Source: Calothrix sp. NIES-4105 (lineage in GTDB: Bacteria; Cyanobacteriota; Cyanobacteriia; Cyanobacteriales; Nostocaceae). Taken from it: DNA of 64,000 bases. Positions within the stretch are counted from its first letter, which is position 1. The number at the start of each line of letters is the position of its first letter. Shown one piece after another: positions 24,669 to 33,966 of this stretch. The stretch spans positions 7,493,717 through 7,557,716 of the forward strand of contig NZ_AP018290.1 in assembly GCF_002368415.1 (NCBI RefSeq). The letters run 5' to 3'. The notes under the pieces were generated by a model that searched no databases, was not told where the DNA came from, and saw nothing but the letters and a program-made list of their open reading frames with translations. The translations under genes were made by a program, and so were the position numbers.

Positions 24669-26036
24669 CTAGTGAAGATTTTCATAAATTTGCTTTAACT
24701 CTGTTGCTTGTTCAATAACTGTGCGAATATGTCTAATCCCTTGGCGTAACTGGTTCAATAGTTCTGCATTATAAGCTAGTTTAGTTAATGCTTCACTCCA
24801 AGCTTTAGGGTCTGACGCTGGAACCAACCAGCCATCAACACCATGCCTTACCAGTTCAGCAATACCACCTAAATTGGAACCGATTACAGGTACGCCAACA
24901 CTATGACTCTCCAAAACCACTAGCGGTCCTGTTTCTAACCATTGGGAAGGCACAGCCAGTAAATCATAATTGGCTAATACTGATGGGAGTTCTTCTCTTG
25001 TTAAGTATTTTTCGATACGAATTCGAGTATCATTATTAATAATTTGCATAACATGTTTGCGGTAGCGCTCATCTTGATTAATGGCATGAATTGCTAATTC
25101 AATATTAATTTCAGAAGGCAAATTTTTAATTGCTTGAACTAAAATATCTATACCTTTAGATACATCCCACCTTCCTAAATAAGCTACTTTTAAAACATTT
25201 TTTTTACTAGTATTCAAGGTACATATACTTTGACTATTTATTAATATATTTGAAGTAGCGTATGAAATACCATGTCTACAAAGAATGAGTTTTTCTTTAG
25301 GTACCCCATTAATTAAAAAGGCTTTATAAAGCCAATCACACACAACTATAATGCGGTCAGTATATTTTACCATTTCGCGTAAACTATGCTGACGCGCAGC
25401 AACATAAGCAGGCACAACTAGAGGACGAATAAATCGACCTTTTACTTCATTAGCAGAAGCCGGAAGGTAGGCACTGACAGGCAGAGGAAGGCGACTTATA
25501 ACAGGCATGGGAAGTATACTCAAATTTTTCAGTATGTTACTAGGTATCTTTCTGCTCAAACTATCAGTACAGCGTGAACAACGCACAACATCAATTTTGC
25601 CATCACAAGCTTCTTGCCCATCTAACATCAACGTGGTTCGCTGGCAAATAGGTATGGGGTAGTGTACTGTTACTACCGTAGTCATACCTAATTGTTTTGC
25701 AAAGCGTAAATGAGGCAAACCACAAGTAGCTTCCCAATGATGCTGGTGGTATACGTCCGCATTTTGACTCGATAGCCATTCAGCAAAATATTTAAAGCCT
25801 TGATGAGGAAATTGCCCATGATTTGGTTCTGGTTTCGGTTTAGAAGGTACAGGATATCTGTAAACTTCTACACCGCCAAGATCATAAATATTTTCGCTAT
25901 GTACCTCTGTTTGTGCTGCTGCTATTTTTATTTCGATACCTTGGTATTGTAACTGCGGTATTAACTCGCTTAAATTTACTTGAATACCTCCACATTTATC
26001 TGGAAAATAACGAGCAAGGGCTTGAATGGCTTTCAT
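24669..26036 (-). CDS. Family 4 glycosyltransferase
   Basis: A 455-residue GT-B fold enzyme. The N-terminal domain begins MKAIQALARYFPDKCGGIQV with the GGI nucleotide-loop motif, and YHQHHWEATCG. The C-terminal GT4 domain shows LKVAYLGRWDVSKGIDILVQ near 285, TREELPSVLANYDLLAVPS near 340 and the donor-binding E-x7-E region LVVLESHSVGVPVIGSNLGG. A Cys cluster, CDGKIDVVRCSRCTDS, may bind metal. It probably adds a sugar to the Hps or another exopolysaccharide, given that it sits just upstream of the hps locus on the same strand. Confidence 0.85.
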   Translation of the reverse strand: MKAIQALARYFPDKCGGIQVNLSELIPQLQYQGIEIKIAAAQTEVHSENIYDLGGVEVYRYPVPSKPKPEPNHGQFPHQGFKYFAEWLSSQNADVYHQHHWEATCGLPHLRFAKQLGMTTVVTVHYPIPICQRTTLMLDGQEACDGKIDVVRCSRCTDSLSRKIPSNILKNLSILPMPVISRLPLPVSAYLPASANEVKGRFIRPLVVPAYVAARQHSLREMVKYTDRIIVVCDWLYKAFLINGVPKEKLILCRHGISYATSNILINSQSICTLNTSKKNVLKVAYLGRWDVSKGIDILVQAIKNLPSEINIELAIHAINQDERYRKHVMQIINNDTRIRIEKYLTREELPSVLANYDLLAVPSQWLETGPLVVLESHSVGVPVIGSNLGGIAELVRHGVDGWLVPASDPKAWSEALTKLAYNAELLNQLRQGIRHIRTVIEQATELKQIYENLH

Positions 26037-26162
26037 GATATATAGTTCTTAAGGTAAATACGAGCGTTTACTTACAGTTATCAGACTGTACTTCTATATA
26101 ATTCCCTGCTAGCGAACCCAAATCAATGTTAATTGAATTAAAAATAAGAAATATTTGACCTG

Positions 26163-26705
26163 TCAACCTAATAACTCACTCATGAGACGCTTGGCGCCTT
26201 CAACAGCAACTTTCCAATTTAACCGTGCTAGATACTGTTCAAAAGATGACAGCGCTGATTCTATATAATTATCATAGTTTGTCATCAGTAAATGCACGTA
26301 TTCAGATTACTCAGAAATATTGGAGGAGAGCAAAAAAGCTTTCCAATTAAGGTCATCTTGAATAATAGTAGCAATACCACCAACCGAAGTAGCGCAGCTT
26401 GGAACTCCAAACGAATTAGCTTCTGCAAATACATGTGGAGTACAATCAGCTTGAGTAGGTAAAATTCAAAAGTGTACTTCAGTAAATAATTTATTAAATT
26501 CTTCTATACCCTGCGGTTTCGACTTATCGAAAAATTCAATGACTTTAACTGTGGCAGGTAAAGGTTCATCAACTTGAGGCTAGCATCCAACAACTATCAA
26601 CTCTGTCTCCAACCCATTCTCATTTAACTCTTTAGCTACCGCAAGTGCAGTATCACCTCCCCTCAATGCTTCTGGTTCCTGCTGTGAGCGTGAGAGTGTG
26701 TAACA
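26163..26705 (-). pseudogene. GT4 glycosyltransferase remnant fused to an Rpn fragment
   Basis: Reading from high to low coordinates the minus strand has LSRSQQEPEAL (from an Rpn gene; compare 28076-28110), then a GT4 C-terminal domain: GGDTALAVAKELNENGLETE, VKVIEFFDKSKPQGIEEF, ADCTPHVFAEANSFGVPSC and VGGIATIIQDDLN, ending AKRLMSELLG. At least two in-frame stops (after VVGC and after VHF) and a third near SSNISE break it. It is a dead mosaic. Confidence 0.75.
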
Positions 26706-26794
26706 TAGAATTTACATCCTTTCGCTTCAATTGTTCGCACATTAAGTAAATTATTACCCCCCTAACCCAAAATAAAAGGATTGGGGGATCAAAT

Positions 26795-27148
26795 TTATTG
26801 AGCGTCCAACCAAGGTTGTAAATCAGCAAAAGAATTAAAATCTAATAAATCCTCAGTCAACCTTCGGAGAGTAGCTAAGGGTAAACCTGAAATTCGCGCG
26901 CGCATCTCTTCAGATACTTCCTGCCCAAATCTTTTTTTCAAAAGGCGAAAGATACCATCAGCAGCTTCCTTCTCTCGCCCTTGCTCTATAGCTTCTTGAA
27001 AAACTCGTGTTTCTTCTAGTGTAATGCCTAACATAGTATCTATATCCTTTCGACTCAGTTGTTGAAATTTGTAAGCCATTATTGATGTTACTATCTCAAT
27101 TATGGCACCACTCAAGCGCGTGTCAGGGGGGAACAAGAAAGGAAACAA
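26795..27148 (-). pseudogene. C-terminal fragment of an Rpn/DUF4351 nuclease-like gene
   Basis: The 117-residue frame lacks the nuclease domain. From LSGAIIEIVTSIMAYKF onward it parallels the intact gene at 27743-28591: KDIDTMLGITLEETRVFQEA, an EQGREKEAADGIF linker, and the DUF4351 tail ending LQPWLDAQ. The join is exactly at LSGAII. The lost neighbouring piece LSRSQQEPE appears about 100 bases away, fused to a GT4 remnant. It may still be translated. Confidence 0.7.
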
Positions 27149-27181
27149 ATCTTACTTAGCCTCACTCATATGTAAACAATT

Positions 27182-27358
27182 CTATAAAACTTGCACCTTT
27201 TTAACAGCAACAAAATCACCTACTGTAGCTGAACGAAACCATAAATCAGTATCTTGAGCGTTAGAAAGCGAACCATCAATACCATAAGTTTTAATTGCCG
27301 TTTGTGCCGCCCAATCCGATTGATGAGCATAGTTTTTAGAAACTAACAGTTCGCTCAT
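27182..27358 (-). pseudogene. Fragment of a family 2 glycosyltransferase
   Basis: A 58-codon frame starting MSELLVSKNYAHQSDW contains YGIDGSLSNAQDTDLWFRSA and VGDFVAVKKVQVL, matching FDESLNAGQDWEMWLRLA and YNFVAVPKVQIL of the gene at 14724-15692. The catalytic domain is missing. It is one of several glycosyltransferase scraps in this region. Confidence 0.65.
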
Positions 27359-27742
27359 TGCGGTAATAATCTTTTTTAAATATATGCCTGTATAAACTCC
27401 ACTTTGCTTTTGTTAGCAATTTATATTTTTTAGCAAGGGCGCCAATATAATTGATTGAAACATCTTGCGGACGTTAATTGCTGCGCTATGTAATTACCTG
27501 CTGCACAAAGCCCCTAAAGGTTTTTTGACCATGATGTTTTGTCTAAAACATTATATTCAGTAATATAAGCAAGTTATATCATTGTTGCTAAATAATATAA
27601 GTACAAAATGTCCCAAGCGAGTGCCGGATAACGTTGTTAGCTGCCTGCAAACTCAATTACAGAAACGACGGGCGCCACTGTTAAAATTTTACCCTTATTA
27701 AAAGCCCCCGCAGGGCGTATCGAGGGCTTGAGAAAATCAAAC
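27359..27742. other. Non-coding stretch with a dispersed repeat
   Basis: No gene seen. The segment 27592-27633 (AATAATATAAGTACAAAATG, then TCCCAAGCGAGTGCCGGATAA) recurs at 28814-28856. GGCGCC occurs twice (near 27440 and 27673). Confidence 0.5.
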
Positions 27743-28591
27743 TTATTGAGCGTCCAACCAAGGTTGTAAATCGGCTAAAGAAGTAAAATCTAATAAATCC
27801 TCAGTCAACTTTCGCAGAGCAGGTAAGGGTAAACTCTCTATTTGCGCGCGCACGGATTTAGATAAGTCTTGCCCAAACCTTTTCTTCAAAAGACGGAAGA
27901 TACCATCAGCAGCTTCCTGCTCTCGTCCTTCTTCTCTTCCTTCTTCTTTAGCTTCTTGATAAACTCGTGTTTCCTTCAGTGTTATGCCCAACATAGTATC
28001 TATATCCTTTCGACTTAATTGTTCAAACTTGCTGACCATTATCGACGTTACCATCTCAATTATGGCGCCACTCAATGGTTCCGGTTCTTGCTGTGAGCGT
28101 GAGAGCAAATATTTCGCTTCCACTGGTGCCGTTTTTTCGCTTTTGGTAGTCAGAACCATTAATGCCACCCATATCGGGAGTTTGCGTATATCCCCTAGTT
28201 TATTCAAATATACTCGATGTATTTTCCCGCTCTTGAAATACATCTGATGTGCGTCAAGGTCACTTTGCTCTACCCCCTTTGATGGGTAAATTACAACAGC
28301 TTGCCAGTCACTGAATTTTTCACGGTTGCGGTAGAAGTATAAGGTAGCTTCAGAAACCAACCTTTCATACAACATCTCGTCTTTCTGAAATTGGGCTTCA
28401 CAAAAATAGACAATTCCACGGTCTTCGCCCTCCGGTGGCAAGAATATACCATCAATTTCAAACTTTGACTCTTTAACTGCGACACACTCAAAGCTGTAAG
28501 CGTCCGCATTTGCTGGTGGTGTCTTGAGTAATTGAAACAGTACAGATGGATATTGTTGGAAAAGCTTGTAAAATATTGAGTCTCGCTTCAT
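27743..28591 (-). CDS. Rpn family (DUF2887) nuclease-like protein with DUF4351 tail
   Basis: A 282-residue protein. The N-terminal DUF2887/Rpn domain (about 1-170) begins MKRDSIFYKLFQQYPSVLFQLL and has the PD-(D/E)XK-like pattern FEIDGIFLPP...VYFCEAQFQ (D near 49, E-x-Q near 67). A linker with EEGREEGREQEA repeats leads to the DUF4351 C-terminus (GIFRLLKKRFGQDL to LADLQPWLDAQ). Rpn proteins are recombination-promoting nucleases in E. coli; the cyanobacterial ones are numerous and undercharacterised. Several partial copies lie nearby. Confidence 0.82.
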   Translation of the reverse strand: MKRDSIFYKLFQQYPSVLFQLLKTPPANADAYSFECVAVKESKFEIDGIFLPPEGEDRGIVYFCEAQFQKDEMLYERLVSEATLYFYRNREKFSDWQAVVIYPSKGVEQSDLDAHQMYFKSGKIHRVYLNKLGDIRKLPIWVALMVLTTKSEKTAPVEAKYLLSRSQQEPEPLSGAIIEMVTSIMVSKFEQLSRKDIDTMLGITLKETRVYQEAKEEGREEGREQEAADGIFRLLKKRFGQDLSKSVRAQIESLPLPALRKLTEDLLDFTSLADLQPWLDAQ

Positions 28592-29047
28592 CCTTCACCC
28601 TGGTAACAATATTTTTTGTGTGACGATACAAAAGCCAAAGTCAAGCTATCCAAGCACTTCATCGCTTTTGCAGTAATAATATACTATTAATATTTTGCAC
28701 GCTAAGTAGTTATGACAGAATTTGTACTGGCACTAACAAAACTTGGTATTGACCTGAAGTATGCTTATAAGCTTCAAAATCTCCCTTCCACGTTGGATAC
28801 ACACAGGAGATTCAATAATATAAGTACAAAATGTCCCAAGCGGGCGCCGGATATTGTTATTGTTCCCAAGTGGATGCCCCCAAGTAGTGTTATTCTTCCC
28901 AAATAGGCGCCGGATAATATCATTCTTGCCAAATGGGCGCCGGATAATGGTTGTCATATGTAAAAGACCTAACCCCCTTCCCTTCAAGGCAAATAGAACA
29001 AATTTACTCCCCTCTCCTCGTAGGTTCCGGGGTTGGGGGAGAGGTTC
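28592..29047. other. Non-coding stretch with tandem GGCGCCGGATAAT units
   Basis: No gene seen. From about 28814 to 28945 there are four imperfect units of about 30 bases ending in GGCGCCGGATAAT (or a degraded form), separated by TT(C/G)CCCAAAT-like sequence. The copy of the 27592 repeat starts the array. Confidence 0.5.
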
Positions 29048-29175
29048 TTAACAAGCATGAAAAATCAAGTTTACCCTCGCCTCTAACCAAGGTTTTAAAT
29101 CAGCCAAAGAACTAAAATCTAATATATCCTCACTCAACTTTCGAGAGTTGGCAACGGTAAACTCGCTATTTGCGC
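29048..29175 (-). pseudogene. Detached DUF4351 tail
   Basis: On the minus strand this reads IASLPLPTLRKLSEDILD, then FSSLADLKPWLEARVN, paralogous to IESLPLPALRKLTEDLLD and the tail of the intact gene at 27743. It has no start and is joined at a GCGCGCGC run (29172-29179) to the end of another DUF4351 gene in a different frame. Confidence 0.7.
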
Positions 29176-29460
29176 GCGCAAGCCAAATCCGCAATTGAGG
29201 TAAAATCTAACTGCGCTTCAATTAAATCTTCCAACGTATCTTTAGAAAGACCTTGAATACGTTCCTGCTGACTTTGACCCAAGTCCCCAAAACGATGTTG
29301 AAGTTGGAGCAGAACCAAATATGCAGCTTGCTGTTGCATACCTAGTTTCCTACCTTCTTCTATACCTATTTTAAAACCTTCTTTAAAACCTTCTCTCCAA
29401 CCCTGTTCATAACCTTTTTGCATCTAGCTAGTTTGAATTTCCATAACTTTATGTGATTTG
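29166..29460 (-). pseudogene. DUF4351 gene remnant, N-terminally truncated and chimeric
   Basis: An 85-codon frame from 29423 reads MQKGYEQGWREGFKEG and LQLQHRFGDLGQSQQERIQG, ending SIADLACARK. In-frame upstream sequence (HNYKPKSHKVMEIQTS) continues the homology to PKQKEQVMEIVTSWMEKG of the gene at 29543, broken by a TAG where Trp is expected. The N-terminal nuclease domain is absent; the C-terminus is truncated at the GCGCGCGC junction. Confidence 0.7.
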
Positions 29461-29542
29461 GGTTTGTAGTTGTGTATTAATGGGTGGGTTTACAATAATT
29501 ATCCGGCGGTAATGGGAATTATTGTACTAACCCGCCCTTAGT

Positions 29543-30547
29543 TTAAACGCGCGCGAGCCAGTTCTTTAAATCCGTAATTGAATTAAAATTTAACTGCGCT
29601 TTGATTAAATCTTCTAAGCGTTTCCTAGAAAGACCTTGAATACGTTCCTGCTGACTTTGACTTAAGTCCCCGAAACGAGATTGAAGTAGGAGCAGAGCTA
29701 GCGATGCAGCTTCCTCTTGCTTACCTAGTTCTTTACCTAGTTGCGTGCCTTCTTCCCTACCTATTTCTTTACCTATTTCTATACCTTCTTCCCTACCCTT
29801 CTCTAAACCTTCTTCCCTACCCTTCTCTAAACCTTTTTCCATCCAGCTAGTAACAATTTCCATAACTTGCTCCTTCTGTTTTGGTTCTATCGTAGCAATT
29901 TGTGAATTAAACACTTCTTCTTCCTCTGTATTCAGTTTAAGGTAAGTATCGATAAATACGGAGATTTGTTCGACTAACGCAGAATTTAAGCCCAACGAGG
30001 CAAGTAACTGTAATGATATTAGCTTTACAGTTGGACGTTCATTAGCATCCATCTGCATTTTCGACATCAAAGCACTTGCAACAGGGTTTTGTATGTTCGC
30101 AAAGTCTTGCCAGTTGAGTTGATTTAACTGAACTACTTCATAATCAAACTGTATGACACTCTTGCCTCTTACACTGATGTTGAAAGACGATGGTTGTTTA
30201 GTCATCGGTACATCATGAGAGAAGATGATAATTGGCAATATTGGTACCCCATTCAGCTTATACAAATCAGCATAGTAACAAAACATACGTTCGCCCAAGT
30301 CTTTTGGGATATACGACTGATGCTCGATGTGTATAATAAATAGCGTTTGCTCATTTTGATATTTAGCTTGAACTAATATATCTACAATCTTTTTCTCACC
30401 TTTCCTCAAATCTGTAAGTATCTCCTGTGGTAAAAATGTTATAGAGTCTTTATCCAAAACACTACTGATATCTGGAAAAAATAACTCAATAAACTCAGGA
30501 AAGAAATTTTGGATTAACTTTTTAAACAAGCCATCGTGGTCAATCAT
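29543..30547 (-). CDS. Rpn family nuclease/transposase-like protein with DUF4351 tail
   Basis: A 334-residue protein starting MIDHDGLFKKLIQNFFPEF. The PD-(D/E)XK-type core includes RKGEKKIVDILVQAK and LFIIHIEHQSYIPKDLGERMF. A linker with (E/K)(E/G)GREEG repeats (about 240-280) precedes the DUF4351 module LLLLQSRFGDLSQSQQERIQ and the end LKNWLARV. The repeat linker is coded by a near-tandem nucleotide repeat, open on both strands. DUF4351 proteins are abundant in cyanobacteria; a DNA-processing or defence role is suspected, not shown. Confidence 0.8.
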   Translation of the reverse strand: MIDHDGLFKKLIQNFFPEFIELFFPDISSVLDKDSITFLPQEILTDLRKGEKKIVDILVQAKYQNEQTLFIIHIEHQSYIPKDLGERMFCYYADLYKLNGVPILPIIIFSHDVPMTKQPSSFNISVRGKSVIQFDYEVVQLNQLNWQDFANIQNPVASALMSKMQMDANERPTVKLISLQLLASLGLNSALVEQISVFIDTYLKLNTEEEEVFNSQIATIEPKQKEQVMEIVTSWMEKGLEKGREEGLEKGREEGIEIGKEIGREEGTQLGKELGKQEEAASLALLLLQSRFGDLSQSQQERIQGLSRKRLEDLIKAQLNFNSITDLKNWLARV

Positions 30548-30794
30548 GTACTAAATTCAAATTTTTGTGCAACCTGTATAGTACGCAATTATTAAACACA
30601 TAATATTGAATATACAAATTATTTTATTAAGTCTTAATAATCATAATTATCTATGCAGCGCGCGTATATGTAAAGGCGCCCTAACCAACAATTTTCACCA
30701 TAAATATCTGTCTCCAACCAAATAAGTGGGTTAGGTTAATAATTGTGAGTATAAACATATACGTAATTTAAAGTTTTCACCATGTCAGGCGCCA
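30548..30794. other. Intergenic stretch between the nuclease gene and fic remnant
   Basis: No gene seen. It has a GCGCGCGT run near 30659 and two GGCGCC sites (30676, 30789). Confidence 0.4.
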
Positions 30795-31275
30795 TTAGTT
30801 GTGTTGTAAAGGCGCATAATCAATTCTTCGCGTTACAGTATCAACAACTGGACACTCTGTAGTACGATACTCACTTTTACTTCCTCTTCGTCCACGGCTA
30901 CGTACAATTACGATTCGATGTAACTCTTTTATAAATACTTCTGTAATGGGTGCCTGTGCATCTGCAAATTCTTCAACTCTATCAAGCGCGCGCCAATAAT
31001 TACGAACTTCTTGCTCTGCATCACTTCCAGTGCGGTCACTGCGAGAAGACAGCCCGTCTTACCTCAGCATCATCCAAAGGGTTCCCTTCAATTCGAGTCG
31101 AACTACGTGTACTTTTTTGTACAGCATCATGACGCAACTGCAAAGCACTATCAGGTGGAAGAGGTAATACTTCAACAACAGCGCGCGCTGCTTCAATAGT
31201 TCCTAGATGTTTTACTAATGCGTCACAATAATTAAAGCGTGGTTCAAAAACCATAAATTTACCATTATTATTCAC
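30795..31275 (-). pseudogene. Truncated, frameshifted Fic family gene
   Basis: The first 79 codons (from 31275) read MNNNGKFMVFEPRFNYCD, VVEVLPLPPDSALQLRHDA and STRSSTRIEGNPLDDAEVRRA, the Fic N-terminal regulatory region, and stop at TGA. Two bases restored after FSQ give SDRTGSDAEQEVRNYWRALD, ITEVFIKELHRIVIVRSRG and VDTVTRRIDYAP, then the frame ends. The AMP-transfer motif HPFx(D/G)GNGR is missing, so no adenylylation activity is possible. Confidence 0.82.
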
Positions 31276-31303
31276 GCCTATGCCTATTATCTACAAGCAT
31301 ATG

Positions 31304-32062
31304 TCACACTGCTGCTTTTTCAATAACAAGAGGTTGATATTGAAGACCATCAAACAGGCGCCCTTCATTTTTTATATCAAAAGTCATCTCACACATTAAA
31401 CGATATTGAAACGGTGTAGAGGGTGCGTTTACATGTTCTACCCTTATTTCTACACGCGATTTTTGTTTTATTTGTTCAATAACTTCTGCAAATAAATATC
31501 TTGGACAATAACCGACTATATAATGGTCTTGGGTGCTAACGCTCAAAGCTTCAAAATTATAAGGGTTTTGAAACTCGTGAGCTAAGAATAATTTTTCTCT
31601 ATCTTGTAATTGATTAATTCGCTCAATAGAACATAATGGTAAATCTTGCAGTCCTTGTAATGGAAAGTAAAAATGATACAATCCATCTTCAGCGCGTTCA
31701 GGCAAAGGAAAGACAGTTAATGTATCTGTTTGTCGTTGTCCACCACTACGGGCTAATATAGTAAATGGATTACTTTCATTTTCAGAAAGGTTTAACCGCT
31801 GCATAAAACTAGAATAATCAGGACGCGCGCGCGACATCAAGCGATTAGTAAATACCGCAAACAAATAAGTTGATGTATATACTTCACCAAAGCGTGGAAA
31901 TGAATTCAAAGGGCTAAAAGCGCATTTTTCTTTCGCTTCTTGGGCGCCATGCGTATAAACAAACTCGTATTTTTCTTCCTTACAAGTTAATCGACCAATA
32001 GAAAACCAGAAGCGACGAGTTGAGTCTTGCCAAGCTAAAAATAGTGTTTTTGGTGTTTTCAA
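31304..32062 (-). CDS. HIRAN-domain-like protein
   Basis: A 252-residue protein starting MKTPKTLFLAWQDSTRRFWF, with FPRFGEVYTSTYLFAVFTNRL, TILARSGGQRQTDTLTVFPL and, near 160-235, a HIRAN-type module (HEFQNPYNFEALSVST...YIVGYCPRYLFAEV). HIRAN domains bind DNA ends or ssDNA and occur alone in bacteria. The N-terminal region is shared by a family of such bacterial proteins; its job is unknown. It sits just upstream of the broken fic on the same strand. Confidence 0.65.
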   Translation of the reverse strand: MKTPKTLFLAWQDSTRRFWFSIGRLTCKEEKYEFVYTHGAQEAKEKCAFSPLNSFPRFGEVYTSTYLFAVFTNRLMSRARPDYSSFMQRLNLSENESNPFTILARSGGQRQTDTLTVFPLPERAEDGLYHFYFPLQGLQDLPLCSIERINQLQDREKLFLAHEFQNPYNFEALSVSTQDHYIVGYCPRYLFAEVIEQIKQKSRVEIRVEHVNAPSTPFQYRLMCEMTFDIKNEGRLFDGLQYQPLVIEKAAV

Positions 32063-32138
32063 GGTAGTTACTCTCTCAAATTAAGTAGTTTACTTTTATT
32101 AATTGTAAGAATTTTTTGGGCAAAGTCAGCGGCAATAG

Positions 32139-32337
32139 GTGATACCGCTTTTATGTGAAGCTGCATATTATTTGACCCCGCCAGCACCCTAGAAGGGTGT
32201 GGCTGATACAACAAAGCCCACCTGCGTGGGCTAGTCTTTTTAGCCCACGCAGGTGGGCTTAGTATCAATAGCCCCAGGCTTCTAGCCGAATGGCACGAAG
32301 AAAAGGCAGAGGGCAGAGGGCAGAGGGCACTTATGAT
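32139..32337. repeat. Left inverted arm around the IS4 region
   Basis: It shares ATGTGAAGCTGCATA, then CTAGCCGAATGGCACGAA and an AAGGCAGAGGGCAGAGGG run, with the reverse complement of 34565-34695. It also contains a hairpin, GCCCACCTGCGTGGGC... (about 32216-32263), with its inverted partner. The two arms enclose 2.2 kb with a four-helix-bundle remnant and an IS4 transposase. Confidence 0.65.
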
Positions 32338-32353
32338 GCAGAAACTATAGGTT

Positions 32354-32707
32354 TTAGGTTTTAAGTTTATTAATACTCGCGACCATAATTTTCTGCATTT
32401 CTTCAACTTCATTGAGTATGGGAATAAACAGTTTACTTTCTACAAGCTTCACTCTTTGAGCAATAATAAGCTGTGTGTCCAACTCGCGCAGCGAACCTAA
32501 AGCAATATGGAGATTCAGGTATGTATTCATTTTTGCTACGTCTAGCGTATCCTTCTGCAATATTTGAAGCAACGGAAACTGCTGAACGCCTTATCTGGCG
32601 GGTTAATCCATAGAGTTCCCAATCAGGAAATTTGCTTGTAAAAAGGTAACAATTAACTGCGATATATCAACGCTTCTATTCCAAATAAACTGCTCTTTAT
32701 AGCTCAT
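32354..32707 (-). pseudogene. Frameshifted four-helix-bundle protein gene
   Basis: Three frames together give a four-helix-bundle (23S rRNA intervening-sequence type) protein: MSYKEQFIWNRSVDISQLI (from 32707), then FPDWELYGLTRQIRRSAVSV and ASNIAEGYARRSKNEY, then LNLHIALGSLRELDTQL, VKLVESKLFIP and the end EEMQKIMVASINKL. Two frameshifts (near 32635 and 32530) break it. Its location beside GGCAGAGGGCAG repeats is typical in Nostocales. Confidence 0.75.
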
Positions 32708-33554
32708 AATTAAACAGGCAGGTTTGAAGTTATAAGTTTGAAGTACCTATAACTTATCACTACTAGTTGCTTCCAAATATTATTTAATATTAAGAAGTGC
32801 AATTAAACAGGAATAAAATTATACAGTCATAAGTTTTTTGCGTGCCAATTTTCTTGGCTCTTGCATGTAAGGAAAAGCTTTTGGGCGGCGTTTAACTTTT
32901 CTAGGTTCAACCCTTCCTGGGCGTGATGGCACAAGTTTATGAATAATAATTTTGAGCAATGAGCAGTATATTTTTGGAATTTTAGTGTTACTAGCCTTTG
33001 ATAAATCTTTGATAAAATTATTAAAGTGATTGCGAGTTCCTTGTAAAGATAATCTTAACGGCGGTACACCGTAAGCGTTGCCAGCTTCCCACATTAGGCT
33101 TCGTAATAAATTATAAGCAAGGAAATAAGCATAGATTTCTTTACGTACCATTTCTGGGGTTTTACTTCTCAATATATCCATACAAGCGTGAAGTTTTTAA
33201 ATGTTTTAAATTTACTTCTACATTCCAACGCTGATGATAAAGTTTTATTAATTCATAAGTTGGGAATTGTTTGACATCAAGCAAAGTTGTAACTATAGTA
33301 ACCTGTTTTGTTCGGAATCCAGGCACATTAACATTGTCAGAAATTTCTCTAACAGTTATTGTTTTTGGTAGTGAAGCGAATTGTTCTTTTGTTAAACCTT
33401 TTGGGCAGCTTTTAGGCTTATGCCAGCTGACGATTCGGTCTTGGCTATTATTAACATAGATAGTTTCCATATTTTTAAGGTGTTGATTATTTTTTCTAAT
33501 TACAGCATCACAACCAATGTTTTTAATCCAGTAAAAATCAGCATATGAGCAAAA

Positions 33555-33603
33555 GCGCAAAGTGGGCGGTGTCGGCTTCCGTCCCGCCCAACTTTGTAAG
33601 AGA
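33555..33603 (-). mobile_element. 49-bp micro-element, copy 1 (in the IS4 transposase)
   Basis: On the minus strand it runs TCTCTTACAAAGTTGGGCGG...CCGCCCACTTTGCGC. Removing exactly 49 bases rejoins GAGCT and TTTTGC to give GDRAFCSYADF of the transposase. There is no target duplication. The ends CAAAGTTGGGCGG / CCGCCCACTTTG are imperfect inverted repeats. It differs from copy 2 at two bases. Confidence 0.88.
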
Positions 33604-33966
33604 AGCTCTATCTCCTAAAAGAACATCTTCTGGGTTTAAAAAATCATATAATAAACGTGCAAGTTTAACATCTCCAACGTTTAGTACATCAATTAAACAA
33701 GACACTAATGCACCTGTCGCTAGGCTAAAAATTACCGCTATTTTTGCTATTGGAAATCCACATCCTTCTTTTTGACTACTTGATTGAGGGTAGCACAATT
33801 GATTTTCCTCAGTATCTGCCATTGTGACTGTCGAAGTATCAATAATCTTGACATAGCGACCGCACCATAGTTGCTCTAGAGTGCATTTTTCTTCTAATTT
33901 TTCTCCACTCATTAACAATAATTTTTGTAATAATTTTTCTGGCAACCTTAAACGTGCTTGGCAATA

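Noticed and set aside
29745-29945. Plus-strand frame rich in Pro-Ser within the 334-aa nuclease gene
   Set aside because: It is the mirror of the (E/K)EGREEG linker repeat and shows the codon pattern of a shadow frame.
32068-32412. 114-codon minus-strand frame downstream of the HIRAN-type gene's start
   Set aside because: It reads through the inverted arm and hairpin repeats and has no protein-like pattern.
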